DNA from: CAWALV01 sp963782965
GTDB taxonomy: Bacteria > Actinomycetota > Actinomycetes > Acidothermales > Acidothermaceae
Direction: 5' to 3'
Length of the DNA: 64,000 bases
Assembly: GCA_963782965.1 (NCBI GenBank)
Contig: CAWALV010000002.1
Location: 806,001-870,000 of the forward strand
In this document: positions 1-6,744 of the stretch, piece by piece
Layout: each line of letters opens with the position of its first letter
How positions within the stretch are numbered: position 1 is the first letter of the stretch
Translations under genes and position numbers: made by a program
Notes under the pieces: generated by a model
What the model was told of the DNA's origin: nothing
Database searches by the model: none
What the model saw: only the letters and a program-made list of their open reading frames with translations

Positions 1-1806
1 CCCGTGCTCATCGCCGATCGAGGCAACAATCGGCTGCTCATCGTCGATCCGCAGGGCCGGGTGCGTTGGCAATGGCCACAGCCGGGCGATCTCAAGCCGG
101 GCCAGACGTTCCGGGTGCCCGACGACGCATTCTTCACACCCGACGGCACGCACATCATCGCGACGCAGGAGGACGACTTCGCGATCACCGAAATCGATAT
201 CGCGACACGATCCATCGTGTGGCGTTACGGCACTCCGGGCGTGCACGGCTCGGGGCCGGGCCTGCTGTGGAATCCGGACGACGCGATGATGCTCGCGAAC
301 GGCAACGTGGTCGCGGCAGACATCAAGAACTGTCGGTTGGTCCAGTTGCGGCCCGGCGCTGCTGCCCCGATCTGGCAGGCGGGTCATCCTGGCGCCTGCC
401 GGCACGTTCCGCCGACGGAATACGGCAGCCCGAATGGCGCGTTCCCGTTGGCGAACGGCCACTTTCTGGTCACCGAGATCAATGGCGACTGGGTGAACGA
501 GGTCGACCTCGCCGGTCATGTCTACTGGTCGGCGCACCCGCCCGGCGTCGCCTATCCCTCGGACACGAGCGAGTACAAGCCCGGCCAGTACATGACTGTC
601 GACTACTCCTACCGCGGGCAAGTCGTCATCTTCGATGCGACCGGTCACGCCTTGTGGCGGTGGAACCCGGCGTCGGGCAACGGGCGGCTGAACCATCCCT
701 CACTTGCGGAGGCACTGCCGAACGGCGACATCTTGCTCAACGACGACCGCAATCACCGGGTCATCGTCATCGACCCGACGACGAACACCATCGTGTGGCA
801 GTACGGGCACACCGGCGTACCGGGCTCGGCGGCGGGCTACCTGAACAATCCCGATGGCCTCGACCCCACTCCGCCGTCGTCCTATGCAAACAGCGGTGGG
901 CATGCTGGTTCCATGAGCGACCCAACCAGCGACGACTCGGCGAGCGCCGCCGTAGCGGTGACCGGCGCGACCGGGAACCTCGGTGGCCGTGTCGCGCGGC
1001 GGCTCGCCGCCGACGGCGTACGGCAGCGACTGCTCGTGCGGGATCCGAGCCGGGCACCCGTCCTGCCTGGGGCGGCGGTGGCTCGGATCGAGTACGCCGA
1101 CGCTGCCGCCGTCCGAACTGCTCTGGCCGGTGTGCCGCTCGTGTTGATGGTGTCGGCATCGGAGGCGCCGGACCGGGTCGCCCAGCACCGCACCTTCGTC
1201 GACGCAGCCGTGGCGGCCGGAGTTCGCCACCTCGTGTACACGTCGTTCTACGGCGCTTCACCCGACGCCACGTTCACCTTGGTTCGTGAGCATTGGCAGA
1301 CCGAGCAGTACATCCGGTCGAGCGGCTTGGCGTTCACGTTCGTTCGTGACGGCATGTACGCCGATTTCCTCCCGCTGATGGTGGGTGCCGACGGTGTGAT
1401 CCGCGGGCCCGCGGGCGCCGGCCGGCTCGCGCCGGTGACTCAGGACGACGTCGCCGATGCCATCACGGCGATCCTGCGCTCCAGCGACGCGCACGTCGGC
1501 AAGACCTACACCCTCACCGGGCCTGAGGCGCTGACCTTCACCGAGATCGCCGAGCTGATCGGTACCGCCACCGGCCGTCGGGTGACCTACTACGACGAGC
1601 CTGTCGAGGAGGCGTACGCGTCACGTGCCGTGTACGGAGCGCCCGACTGGCAGGTCGACGCCTGGGTCTCGACCTATACCGCGATCGCGGCCGGCGAACT
1701 CGCGAACGTGAGCGACGACGTCGCGATCTTGACGGGGCATCCCGCCACCCCGCTTCGCGACATGCTGGCCGCGCAGTCCGCCGGCGAGGGTGTCACTCCC
1801 GCGTAA
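1..1806 (+). CDS. Beta-propeller protein fused in frame to NmrA/QorB-like NAD(P)-binding reductase (5' partial)
   Basis: The frame is open from the first base to TAA at 1804-1806, so the true start lies upstream. Residues 1 to about 295 are a repeat protein of the NHL/PQQ-like propeller kind: units such as LANGNVVAADIKNCRLVQL and LPNGDILLNDDRNHR recur with VWQYG/VWRYG strand ends. The remaining ~297 residues are an atypical short-chain reductase: a Rossmann motif GATGNLGG directly after the junction, then an NmrA/QorB-like body (HLVYTSFYGASPDATF, PVTQDDVADA). Such reductases bind NAD(P)H and act on quinones or sense redox state. The two halves have unrelated folds, and an ATG sits exactly at the junction (913). 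Either a stop codon has been lost between two neighbouring genes or this is a genuine fusion. The reductase assignment is firm, the propeller's function is unknown. Confidence 0.75.
   Translation, partial: PVLIADRGNNRLLIVDPQGRVRWQWPQPGDLKPGQTFRVPDDAFFTPDGTHIIATQEDDFAITEIDIATRSIVWRYGTPGVHGSGPGLLWNPDDAMMLANGNVVAADIKNCRLVQLRPGAAAPIWQAGHPGACRHVPPTEYGSPNGAFPLANGHFLVTEINGDWVNEVDLAGHVYWSAHPPGVAYPSDTSEYKPGQYMTVDYSYRGQVVIFDATGHALWRWNPASGNGRLNHPSLAEALPNGDILLNDDRNHRVIVIDPTTNTIVWQYGHTGVPGSAAGYLNNPDGLDPTPPSSYANSGGHAGSMSDPTSDDSASAAVAVTGATGNLGGRVARRLAADGVRQRLLVRDPSRAPVLPGAAVARIEYADAAAVRTALAGVPLVLMVSASEAPDRVAQHRTFVDAAVAAGVRHLVYTSFYGASPDATFTLVREHWQTEQYIRSSGLAFTFVRDGMYADFLPLMVGADGVIRGPAGAGRLAPVTQDDVADAITAILRSSDAHVGKTYTLTGPEALTFTEIAELIGTATGRRVTYYDEPVEEAYASRAVYGAPDWQVDAWVSTYTAIAAGELANVSDDVAILTGHPATPLRDMLAAQSAGEGVTPA
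913..1806 (+). other. Reductase half with its own possible ATG start
   Basis: If the reductase is made separately it starts at ATG 913, giving 297 residues with the Rossmann glycines at about residues 18-25, the normal position for NmrA-like proteins. A weak purine stretch (GGTGGG, about 895-900) precedes it. In the +1 frame a TGA overlaps this ATG (ATGA, 913-916), which is the usual translational-coupling junction. A one-base frame slip in the propeller tail would therefore restore a standard two-gene overlap. Confidence 0.5.
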
Positions 1807-1822
1807 GGTCCGCGGCCCACCG

Positions 1823-1838
1823 TGTGAACAGGCTCACG
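1823..1838. promoter_or_regulatory. Crp/Fnr-type palindrome upstream of the ApbE redox cluster
   Basis: TGTGA-N6-TCACG matches the Crp/GlxR-type consensus TGTGA-N6-TCACA at 9 of 10 defined positions. It lies 17 bases after the preceding stop and about 140 bases before the next start, where an operator for the redox cluster would be expected. No convincing -35/-10 pair could be assigned beside it, so activation or repression cannot be told. Confidence 0.4.
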
Positions 1839-1976
1839 CCGGTCCTCGCGATTCTCACCGTTCGTTCAGCCGGCGTGGAGGTTTCGGCCAGTTGCGGGGC
1901 CGACAGTCAGATCAACGGCGCTGAACCATCCAGGCGCGAAGGCGCCCAGCAAAGCCGTGAACATCGAGGAGGAACC

Positions 1977-2324
1977 ATGACGACGCGAGCCGACGGATTG
2001 CGGAGGATCAACACCGCGACCGCGGGCCTGCTCGCCGCGAGCATGGCCGGCATGGCCGTGACCGGCACGGTGATCGCGCACCAGACGAAGCACACCACGA
2101 CGAGCACGTCGAGCAGCTCGACCGGTTCGACCACGAGTTCGAGCGTGAGCCGGGGCAATGGCGACGACTCGGGCCGCGACGACGGGACGACCAGCCAGCA
2201 GGCCCAGCAGGCCCAGCAGAGCCAGCAGAGCCAGCAGGCCCAGCAGAGCCAGCAGGTGCAGCAGCCGACGATCGTGCAGCTTCCCTCGCTCTCCGGTCAG
2301 CACGCGACCTCGAGCGGGTCGTGA
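1977..2324 (+). CDS. Small membrane-anchored Ser/Thr- and Gln-rich protein
   Basis: 115 residues. I chose ATG 1977 because a strong GAGGAGGAA lies 3 bases upstream; the frame is open from 1824 but nothing supports an earlier start. One hydrophobic segment (about residues 13-35, TAGLLAASMAGMAVTGTVIA) is followed by a Thr/Ser-rich linker, an acidic patch and a tandem Gln-Gln-(Ala/Ser) repeat ending in a short hydrophobic tail, so most of it should lie outside the membrane. In related clusters this position often holds an FMN-binding domain protein that ApbE flavinylates. Here I find no such domain and no clear flavinylation motif of the D-x-x-(S/T)-G-A-T kind; the nearest is SGQHAT near the C-terminus. 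The gene ends 6 bases before apbE. Function unknown. Confidence 0.7.
   Translation: MTTRADGLRRINTATAGLLAASMAGMAVTGTVIAHQTKHTTTSTSSSSTGSTTSSSVSRGNGDDSGRDDGTTSQQAQQAQQSQQSQQAQQSQQVQQPTIVQLPSLSGQHATSSGS
2193..2264 (+). repeat. 8 x 9-bp in-frame tandem repeat encoding (A/S)QQ units
   Basis: Eight consecutive 9-base units of the form (AGC or GCC)CAGCAG, the last with GTG in first position. They encode a Gln-rich tract in the small anchored protein. Near-identical units suggest slippage, so copy number should vary between strains. Confidence 0.9.
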
Positions 2325-2330
2325 GGACGC

Positions 2331-3362
2331 GTGACCGTCACCATGACCGACACGACGAGCCCTGCGGCGACGGACACGACGACCGCTGCCGCAACCCACA
2401 CCGCCGGCGCAGCGTCGTCCGCCCAGTGGTCTGCGATCGGCACCACGGCACGAGTGGTCGTGACGGCGCCGGAATCGCTGGAGTCGGCACGCCGGATCGT
2501 CGTCGATGAGCTGGCCGCGCTCGACCTCGCCTGCAGCCGGTTCCGGCCGGACTCCGAGACCAGCCGGCTGGCCCAGCCGGGCGGCGGCGGATGGACGCCG
2601 ATCAGCGCGCTGCTGACCGAGCTGCTGGCGGTGTCGTTGGATGTCGCGGCGACGACCGCCGGTGACGTCGACCCGACTCTCGGCTCCGATCTGTGCCTGC
2701 TCGGCTACGACCGCGACTTCAGCGAGATCCACGCTGCGATGACGGAACCGGCAACGCCCTACCGCATCGTGCGCCGGCCCACCTGGCGCGACGTCGAACT
2801 CGACGTCGACGGGCGCCGCGTACGGGTGCCGGAGGATGTCGTCCTCGACCTCGGGGCCATTGCGAAGGCGTGGTGCGCCGATCGCTGCGCACGCCGTATC
2901 GATCGGGAGTTCGGCGGCGCCGTCGGCGTGCTCGTCAGTCTCGGCGGTGACATTGCGACAGCTGGGCCCGGGCCGGACGGCGGGTGGCTGGTCGCCGTCC
3001 AGGACCGGCCGGATGCCACACCCGGCGCGACCGATGCGCCGACGTCGACGATCGCCCTCACCGAAGGCTTCGCGCTTGCGACGTCGAGCACGATCACCCG
3101 GACGTGGCAGCGGGGCGCCGCGTCGCTGCATCACATTCTCGACCCGACGACGCGCCGCCCGGCCGTCCCGATCTGGCGCACGGTCAGCGTCGCCGCAGGT
3201 TCGTGCGTGCAGGCGAATGCGGCGACCACGGCGGCGGTGGTCCGCGGTATGGAAGCGCTGCCGTGGTTGGCTTCGCTCGGTCTCCCCGCCCGGCTGGTCG
3301 CTCGTAGCGGCGAAATCCGGACGCTCGGTGGCTGGCCCACGCAAGGAGGTGCAGCACGATGA
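2331..3362 (+). CDS. apbE: FAD:protein FMN transferase (ApbE family)
   Basis: 343 residues from GTG 2331 (ATG 2343 is an alternative). ApbE enzymes split FAD and attach FMN covalently to a Ser/Thr of a target protein. Family blocks are present in order: DVDPTLG (112-118), LDLGAIAKAW (172-181), SLGGDIA (203-209) and HHILDPTTR (267-275), covering the Mg/FAD site. There is no signal peptide or lipobox, only a Thr/Ala-rich N-terminus, so this looks like a cytoplasmic form. The stop overlaps the next start (ATGA), indicating coupled translation with the membrane cytochrome. No obvious substrate with an FMN-binding domain is encoded in the window. Confidence 0.93.
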   Translation: MTVTMTDTTSPAATDTTTAAATHTAGAASSAQWSAIGTTARVVVTAPESLESARRIVVDELAALDLACSRFRPDSETSRLAQPGGGGWTPISALLTELLAVSLDVAATTAGDVDPTLGSDLCLLGYDRDFSEIHAAMTEPATPYRIVRRPTWRDVELDVDGRRVRVPEDVVLDLGAIAKAWCADRCARRIDREFGGAVGVLVSLGGDIATAGPGPDGGWLVAVQDRPDATPGATDAPTSTIALTEGFALATSSTITRTWQRGAASLHHILDPTTRRPAVPIWRTVSVAAGSCVQANAATTAAVVRGMEALPWLASLGLPARLVARSGEIRTLGGWPTQGGAAR

Positions 3363-3958
3363 GTGCGACTGCATTGTGGTACCTCGGCCGCACGAGCGGC
3401 ATCGTCAGCTTCGCGCTGCTCACCGTGGTCGTCGTACTCGGCATTGTGACCCGGTCCGGGCGCCCCCTGCCCGGGCTCCCACGCTTCGCAGTGACGGCAG
3501 TACATCGTTCCGCGAGCTTGCTCGCAGTTACGTTCCTCGGTGTCCACGTGGCGTCACTCACCCTCGACCCGCAGTCGCAGCTGCGTTGGATCGACGCGAT
3601 CATGCCGTTCGCCAGCCACTACCGGCCGTTGTGGGTCGGCCTCGGTGCGCTCTCTCTCGACCTGATCGTGGCGCTCATCGTGACCAGCCTGCTCCGTCAG
3701 CGAATCGGCCGCCGGGTATGGCGATTCATTCACTGGACGGCGTACGGCATGTGGCCCTTCGCGCTGCTGCACACGATCGGTTCGGGTACCGACATCCACC
3801 AGCCCTGGATGGTCTGGTTCCTCGTTGCGTGTTCGCTGGTGGCGCTCGCGGCGTCGGGCTGGCGGACGTCGGAGAGATTCCTCGACGACGCCGGTCGCAA
3901 GCCAGACACCCAACTGCCGTCCGGACGCACGCTTGTCTCGACCAGAGGCCCACGGTGA
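3359..3958 (+). CDS. Ferric-reductase-like transmembrane cytochrome b protein
   Basis: 199 residues, about six hydrophobic helices. His pairs H49/H63 and H125/H138 (spacings 14 and 13) on two helices are the expected ligands for two stacked b hemes, as in the ferric reductase/YedZ-type membrane domain. There is no cytoplasmic FAD/NAD domain, so electrons must come from a partner, most simply the NuoF-like protein and ferredoxin encoded just downstream. The start overlaps apbE by 4 bases and the stop overlaps a following GTG (GTGA). A role moving electrons across the membrane is inferred from the fold and context; the acceptor is unknown. Confidence 0.85.
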   Translation: MSATALWYLGRTSGIVSFALLTVVVVLGIVTRSGRPLPGLPRFAVTAVHRSASLLAVTFLGVHVASLTLDPQSQLRWIDAIMPFASHYRPLWVGLGALSLDLIVALIVTSLLRQRIGRRVWRFIHWTAYGMWPFALLHTIGSGTDIHQPWMVWFLVACSLVALAASGWRTSERFLDDAGRKPDTQLPSGRTLVSTRGPR

Positions 3959-4032
3959 CAACGGTGATGACTGTGACGACGGTGGCGACGGTGACGACTA
4001 CGACCACTGCGATGACGACGGTGACGACATGA
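3955..4032 (+). CDS. Possible 25-codon Thr/Val mini-ORF bridging two coupled genes
   Basis: GTG 3955 overlaps the cytochrome stop as GTGA, and the frame ends at TGA 4030-4032, which overlaps ATG 4029 of the next gene as ATGA. The product would be almost only Thr, Val, Met and Ala (VTTVMTVTTVATV...). The DNA is a degenerate (ACG)(GTG/ACT) repeat. It may be translated merely to carry ribosomes across the gap, or it may be untranslated spacer; I cannot tell from sequence alone. Confidence 0.3.
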   Translation: MTTVMTVTTVATVTTTTTAMTTVTT

Positions 4033-5348
4033 CCGCCATGACTACGACGACTGCGATGACGCCGGTGAACACGAGAACCGAACCGAGCGAGCACCGCCGG
4101 CCAGGTGGCCTGGTCGGCACCGGTTCGCGAACGCAACGAGACTTCGAAGCACACCTCGCTGCGTATGGCCCGCTGCCCGACCTGCGGCCGCGCGACATCG
4201 TGTCGCTCGCGGCCGCCGCCGGGCTCACCGGCCACGGAGGTGCCGGGTTCCCGTTGGCGCGAAAGCTCGAGGCGGTGGCGGAGGCCGCCGGCCGCGGTGT
4301 CGTCGTCGGCAATGGCGCCGAGGGCGAGCCGGCGTCCAAGAAGGACAGCTGGTTGCTCGCGCACCGGCCGCATCTCGTGTTGGACGGGTTGCAGCTGGCC
4401 GCACGTGCGGTCGGCGCGCGCGACGCCATCCTCTACAGCGGCGACCGGCAGTTGTCGGGTTTGGCGGGAGTCTTCGCCCAGCGCGCGGCGCGTGGCCGGC
4501 GCAACGCCGACCGCACGCCGGTCGAGCTTGTCGCAGCGCCGGAGGCCTTCATCTCCGGTGAGGAGTCGGCGGTCGTCAACTACCTGACGAGCGGCCTGGC
4601 GCTGCCGCGGTTCAAGGTTCCGCGCGTCACCGAGCGAGGTGTGCGCGGCAGGCCGACCCTGGTGAGCAACGTGGAGACGCTCGCCCTGCTGGCGTTGATC
4701 GCGCGCAACGGAGCCGAGTGGTTCAGGAGCCGCGGAACCGTCGAGCAGCCCGGCACGATGTTGTGCTCGGTCAGCGGTGCAGTCGAGCGGCCGGGCATCG
4801 TCGAGGCGCCGCACGGTGCGTCCCTGGTCGACGTCATCTCGCAGGCCGGTGGCCCGTCGTCAGGCGTGCAGGCGGTGTTGCTCGGCGGCTACCACGGCAG
4901 CTGGCTCACGCCGTCCGAGGCGTTGACTGCACGGTTGTCGCGTACCGACCCGGTGCTGGTATCGGCGAACGCGACGCCGGGTGCGGGCGTCATCGTGGTG
5001 CTGCCGGAGGGTGCCTGCCCGCTCGCCGAGGTTTCTCAGGTGATGAGTTACCTCGCACGGGAGTCGGCGGCCCAGTGCGGCCCGTGCCTGAACGGCCTGC
5101 CCCGGATTGCGGAGCAGACAAGGTCGTTGGCCTTCGCAGGTCGGGCCGCGGTACGTGAGATCGAGCGACTCTCGGGCGTCATCGCGGGCCGCGGTGCGTG
5201 CCACCATCCCGACGGCAGCCTCCGGTTCCTGCGCAGCGCGTTGCGGGTCTTCGCCGACGAGGTCGCACTTCACCAGCAGGGCCGGTGCAGTGTGCGCACG
5301 CGCGAGTCGCGCGCCACGGTGCTGCCGGTGCCGAGCCGGCAGGACTGA
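4029..5348 (+). CDS. NuoF-like NADH dehydrogenase flavoprotein with SLBB and partial Fe-S region
   Basis: 439 residues from ATG 4029; ATG 4038 or 4056 could also serve, since the first residues are a low-complexity MTAMTTTTAM run. Family blocks: GHGGAGFP (about 68-75) and NGAEGEPASKKDS for FMN/NADH, ISGEESAVVNYL, then RGRPTLVSNVETL and an SLBB-type domain. The C-terminal cluster motif is degraded: true NuoF has C-x2-C-x2-C plus a fourth Cys, whereas here the first is Ala (SAAQCGPC, Cys at 350 and 353) with one further Cys at 391. It is therefore not a complex I subunit; nuoF is at 32312. It probably passes electrons from NAD(P)H to the adjacent ferredoxin and cytochrome. Confidence 0.85.
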   Translation: MTAMTTTTAMTPVNTRTEPSEHRRPGGLVGTGSRTQRDFEAHLAAYGPLPDLRPRDIVSLAAAAGLTGHGGAGFPLARKLEAVAEAAGRGVVVGNGAEGEPASKKDSWLLAHRPHLVLDGLQLAARAVGARDAILYSGDRQLSGLAGVFAQRAARGRRNADRTPVELVAAPEAFISGEESAVVNYLTSGLALPRFKVPRVTERGVRGRPTLVSNVETLALLALIARNGAEWFRSRGTVEQPGTMLCSVSGAVERPGIVEAPHGASLVDVISQAGGPSSGVQAVLLGGYHGSWLTPSEALTARLSRTDPVLVSANATPGAGVIVVLPEGACPLAEVSQVMSYLARESAAQCGPCLNGLPRIAEQTRSLAFAGRAAVREIERLSGVIAGRGACHHPDGSLRFLRSALRVFADEVALHQQGRCSVRTRESRATVLPVPSRQD

Positions 5349-5357
5349 GGAGGCGCC

Positions 5358-5594
5358 ATGACTGTGCATCGCAGGATCGCCGTCGACTGGACGGCGTGTG
5401 ACGGCCGCGGCCTGTGCAGCGAGCTGCTGCCGGAGCTGATCAAGCGTGACGAATGGGGGTTCCCGATCATCGCCGATGGCGACGTGCCCCCAGCCCTGCT
5501 CGACCATGCGGTGCGTGCTGTCGACGTCTGCCCGACCCTGGCGCTGCGGCTGCAACGCGTGCAGACGGCGCGACCGGCCGGGGCACGCCGCTGA
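5358..5594 (+). CDS. Small 3-Cys ferredoxin
   Basis: 78 residues. Cys14, Cys20 and Cys58 (C-x5-C ... CP) fit the single-cluster [3Fe-4S]-type actinobacterial ferredoxins, in which the residue replacing the fourth ligand is not Cys. A GAGGAGG-like site precedes ATG 5358, 9 bases after the flavoprotein stop, so the two are co-transcribed. It is the likely electron carrier between the NuoF-like protein and a partner such as the membrane cytochrome b. The latter is inference. Confidence 0.88.
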   Translation: MTVHRRIAVDWTACDGRGLCSELLPELIKRDEWGFPIIADGDVPPALLDHAVRAVDVCPTLALRLQRVQTARPAGARR

Positions 5595-5614
5595 GCGTGC
5601 GGCACCATCGAGTG

Positions 5615-6664
5615 ATGAGGATCGCTGCCGGGTTGGGCTCGCGGGCGGCCGCGCTGGTCTTGCCGTTGACGCTTCTGGTCGGCTGCAGCTCGCATTCACC
5701 GGGCCGATCGGCAACGTCCCCGCAGAGGTCGACTCCCGGGCAGAGTTCGACTCCTGCGCAGAGCTCGACTCCTGCACAGAGCTCGCCTCCTGCGCAGAGC
5801 TCGACCGCGACACCGCTCCAGAGCCCGACCCCGACGTCGGCGACCAGGCAGTCGGGCGCCGGTCCGTGCGGCACGGCTGCTCCCGGAGCCTCCTACGCGC
5901 ACGTCGTGTGGGTCTGGATGGAGAACAAGACGTACGGGTCGGTGATCGGGAGCAAGAACGCGCCGTACGAGAATTCCCTTGCTGCGCAATGTGGTCTTGC
6001 CACGAACTACCACGGCGCCGCGCACCCGTCGCTGCCCAACTACCTCGCCGCGACGGGCGGATCCACCTTCGGTGTCGGTGACGACGCCGGCCCGTCTGCT
6101 CACCCCATCTCGGCCGACTCGATCTTCGGGCAGCTGCAGCGCGCCGGTCGCTCCTGGCGCTCCTACGAGGAATCGATGCCACACAACTGCGATCTGAGTT
6201 CGAGTGGTCGCTACGCCGTCAAGCACAACCCGGCCGCCTACTACACGAGTATCAGGACGGCGTGTGCCGGCAACGACGTCGCGTTCGCCGACACGTTCGC
6301 CCATGACGTCGCTGCCGGCACGCTGCCGTCGTTCTCGTTCGTGACGCCCAACATGTGCAACGACACCCACGATTGCTCGGTGCACACGGGTGACGAATGG
6401 TTGCGCACCTGGGTAGGCGCGTTGCTGGCTGGGCCGAACTACCGTTCGGGTGACACGCTCGTCGTCCTCACCTGGGACGAAGGAAGCGGGGCGCAGAACG
6501 TGATTCCCACGATCGTGGTCGCCCCCAGCGTGCCGGCAGGGGCACGCTCGGCGCAGCGCCTCGACCACTACGCCCTGCTGCGGACGACGGAGAACATCCT
6601 CGGTGTCGCGCCATTGGGTGCGGCGGCGAAGGCGCCGTCGCTTGTTGCCGCCTTCGGTATGTGA
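5615..6664 (+). CDS. Secreted phosphoesterase-family lipoprotein
   Basis: 349 residues from ATG 5615 (GTG 5612 is adjacent). A lipoprotein signal ends in LLVGC (Cys24), followed by a Pro/Gln/Ser/Thr repeat linker that would tether the enzyme to the outer face of the membrane. The catalytic domain resembles the phosphatase/phospholipase C branch of the alkaline-phosphatase superfamily: HVVWVWMENKTYG near the start (metal and nucleophile region), HPSLPNYLAATGG, and VLTWDEGSG near the end (metal-binding Asp/Glu). The substrate cannot be fixed from sequence. It starts 20 bases after the ferredoxin but is functionally unrelated. Confidence 0.85.
   Translation: MRIAAGLGSRAAALVLPLTLLVGCSSHSPGRSATSPQRSTPGQSSTPAQSSTPAQSSPPAQSSTATPLQSPTPTSATRQSGAGPCGTAAPGASYAHVVWVWMENKTYGSVIGSKNAPYENSLAAQCGLATNYHGAAHPSLPNYLAATGGSTFGVGDDAGPSAHPISADSIFGQLQRAGRSWRSYEESMPHNCDLSSSGRYAVKHNPAAYYTSIRTACAGNDVAFADTFAHDVAAGTLPSFSFVTPNMCNDTHDCSVHTGDEWLRTWVGALLAGPNYRSGDTLVVLTWDEGSGAQNVIPTIVVAPSVPAGARSAQRLDHYALLRTTENILGVAPLGAAAKAPSLVAAFGM
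5729..5800 (+). repeat. 4 x 18-bp tandem repeat in the lipoprotein linker
   Basis: Four 18-base units of the form TCGACTCCTGCGCAGAGC with few differences, encoding a PAQSST-like linker directly after the lipid-anchor Cys. Such linkers expand and contract by slippage. Confidence 0.88.
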
Positions 6665-6744
6665 CGTACGTGCCCGGTGCAGTCCTGCTCGGCTGGTCGC
6701 AGCCGGCGCATCGCCGAGCCGGGTCGCCTGCGAGAATCGCCACC

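Noticed and set aside
1823..1838. Possible second Rex operator
   Set aside because: Only 12 of 16 matches and the centre does not fit; the Crp-type reading is better.
2193..2264. CRISPR-like array
   Set aside because: Units are 9 bases, contiguous and in frame with a coding sequence, with no spacers.
1866..3374. Long minus-strand open frame opposite the ApbE cluster
   Set aside because: Arg/Gly/Ala-rich shadow of well-supported plus-strand genes, with no family motif; common in high-GC DNA.
4029..5348. A second complex I NuoF
   Set aside because: Cluster motif incomplete and no NuoE/NuoG partners; a complete nuoF lies at 32312.
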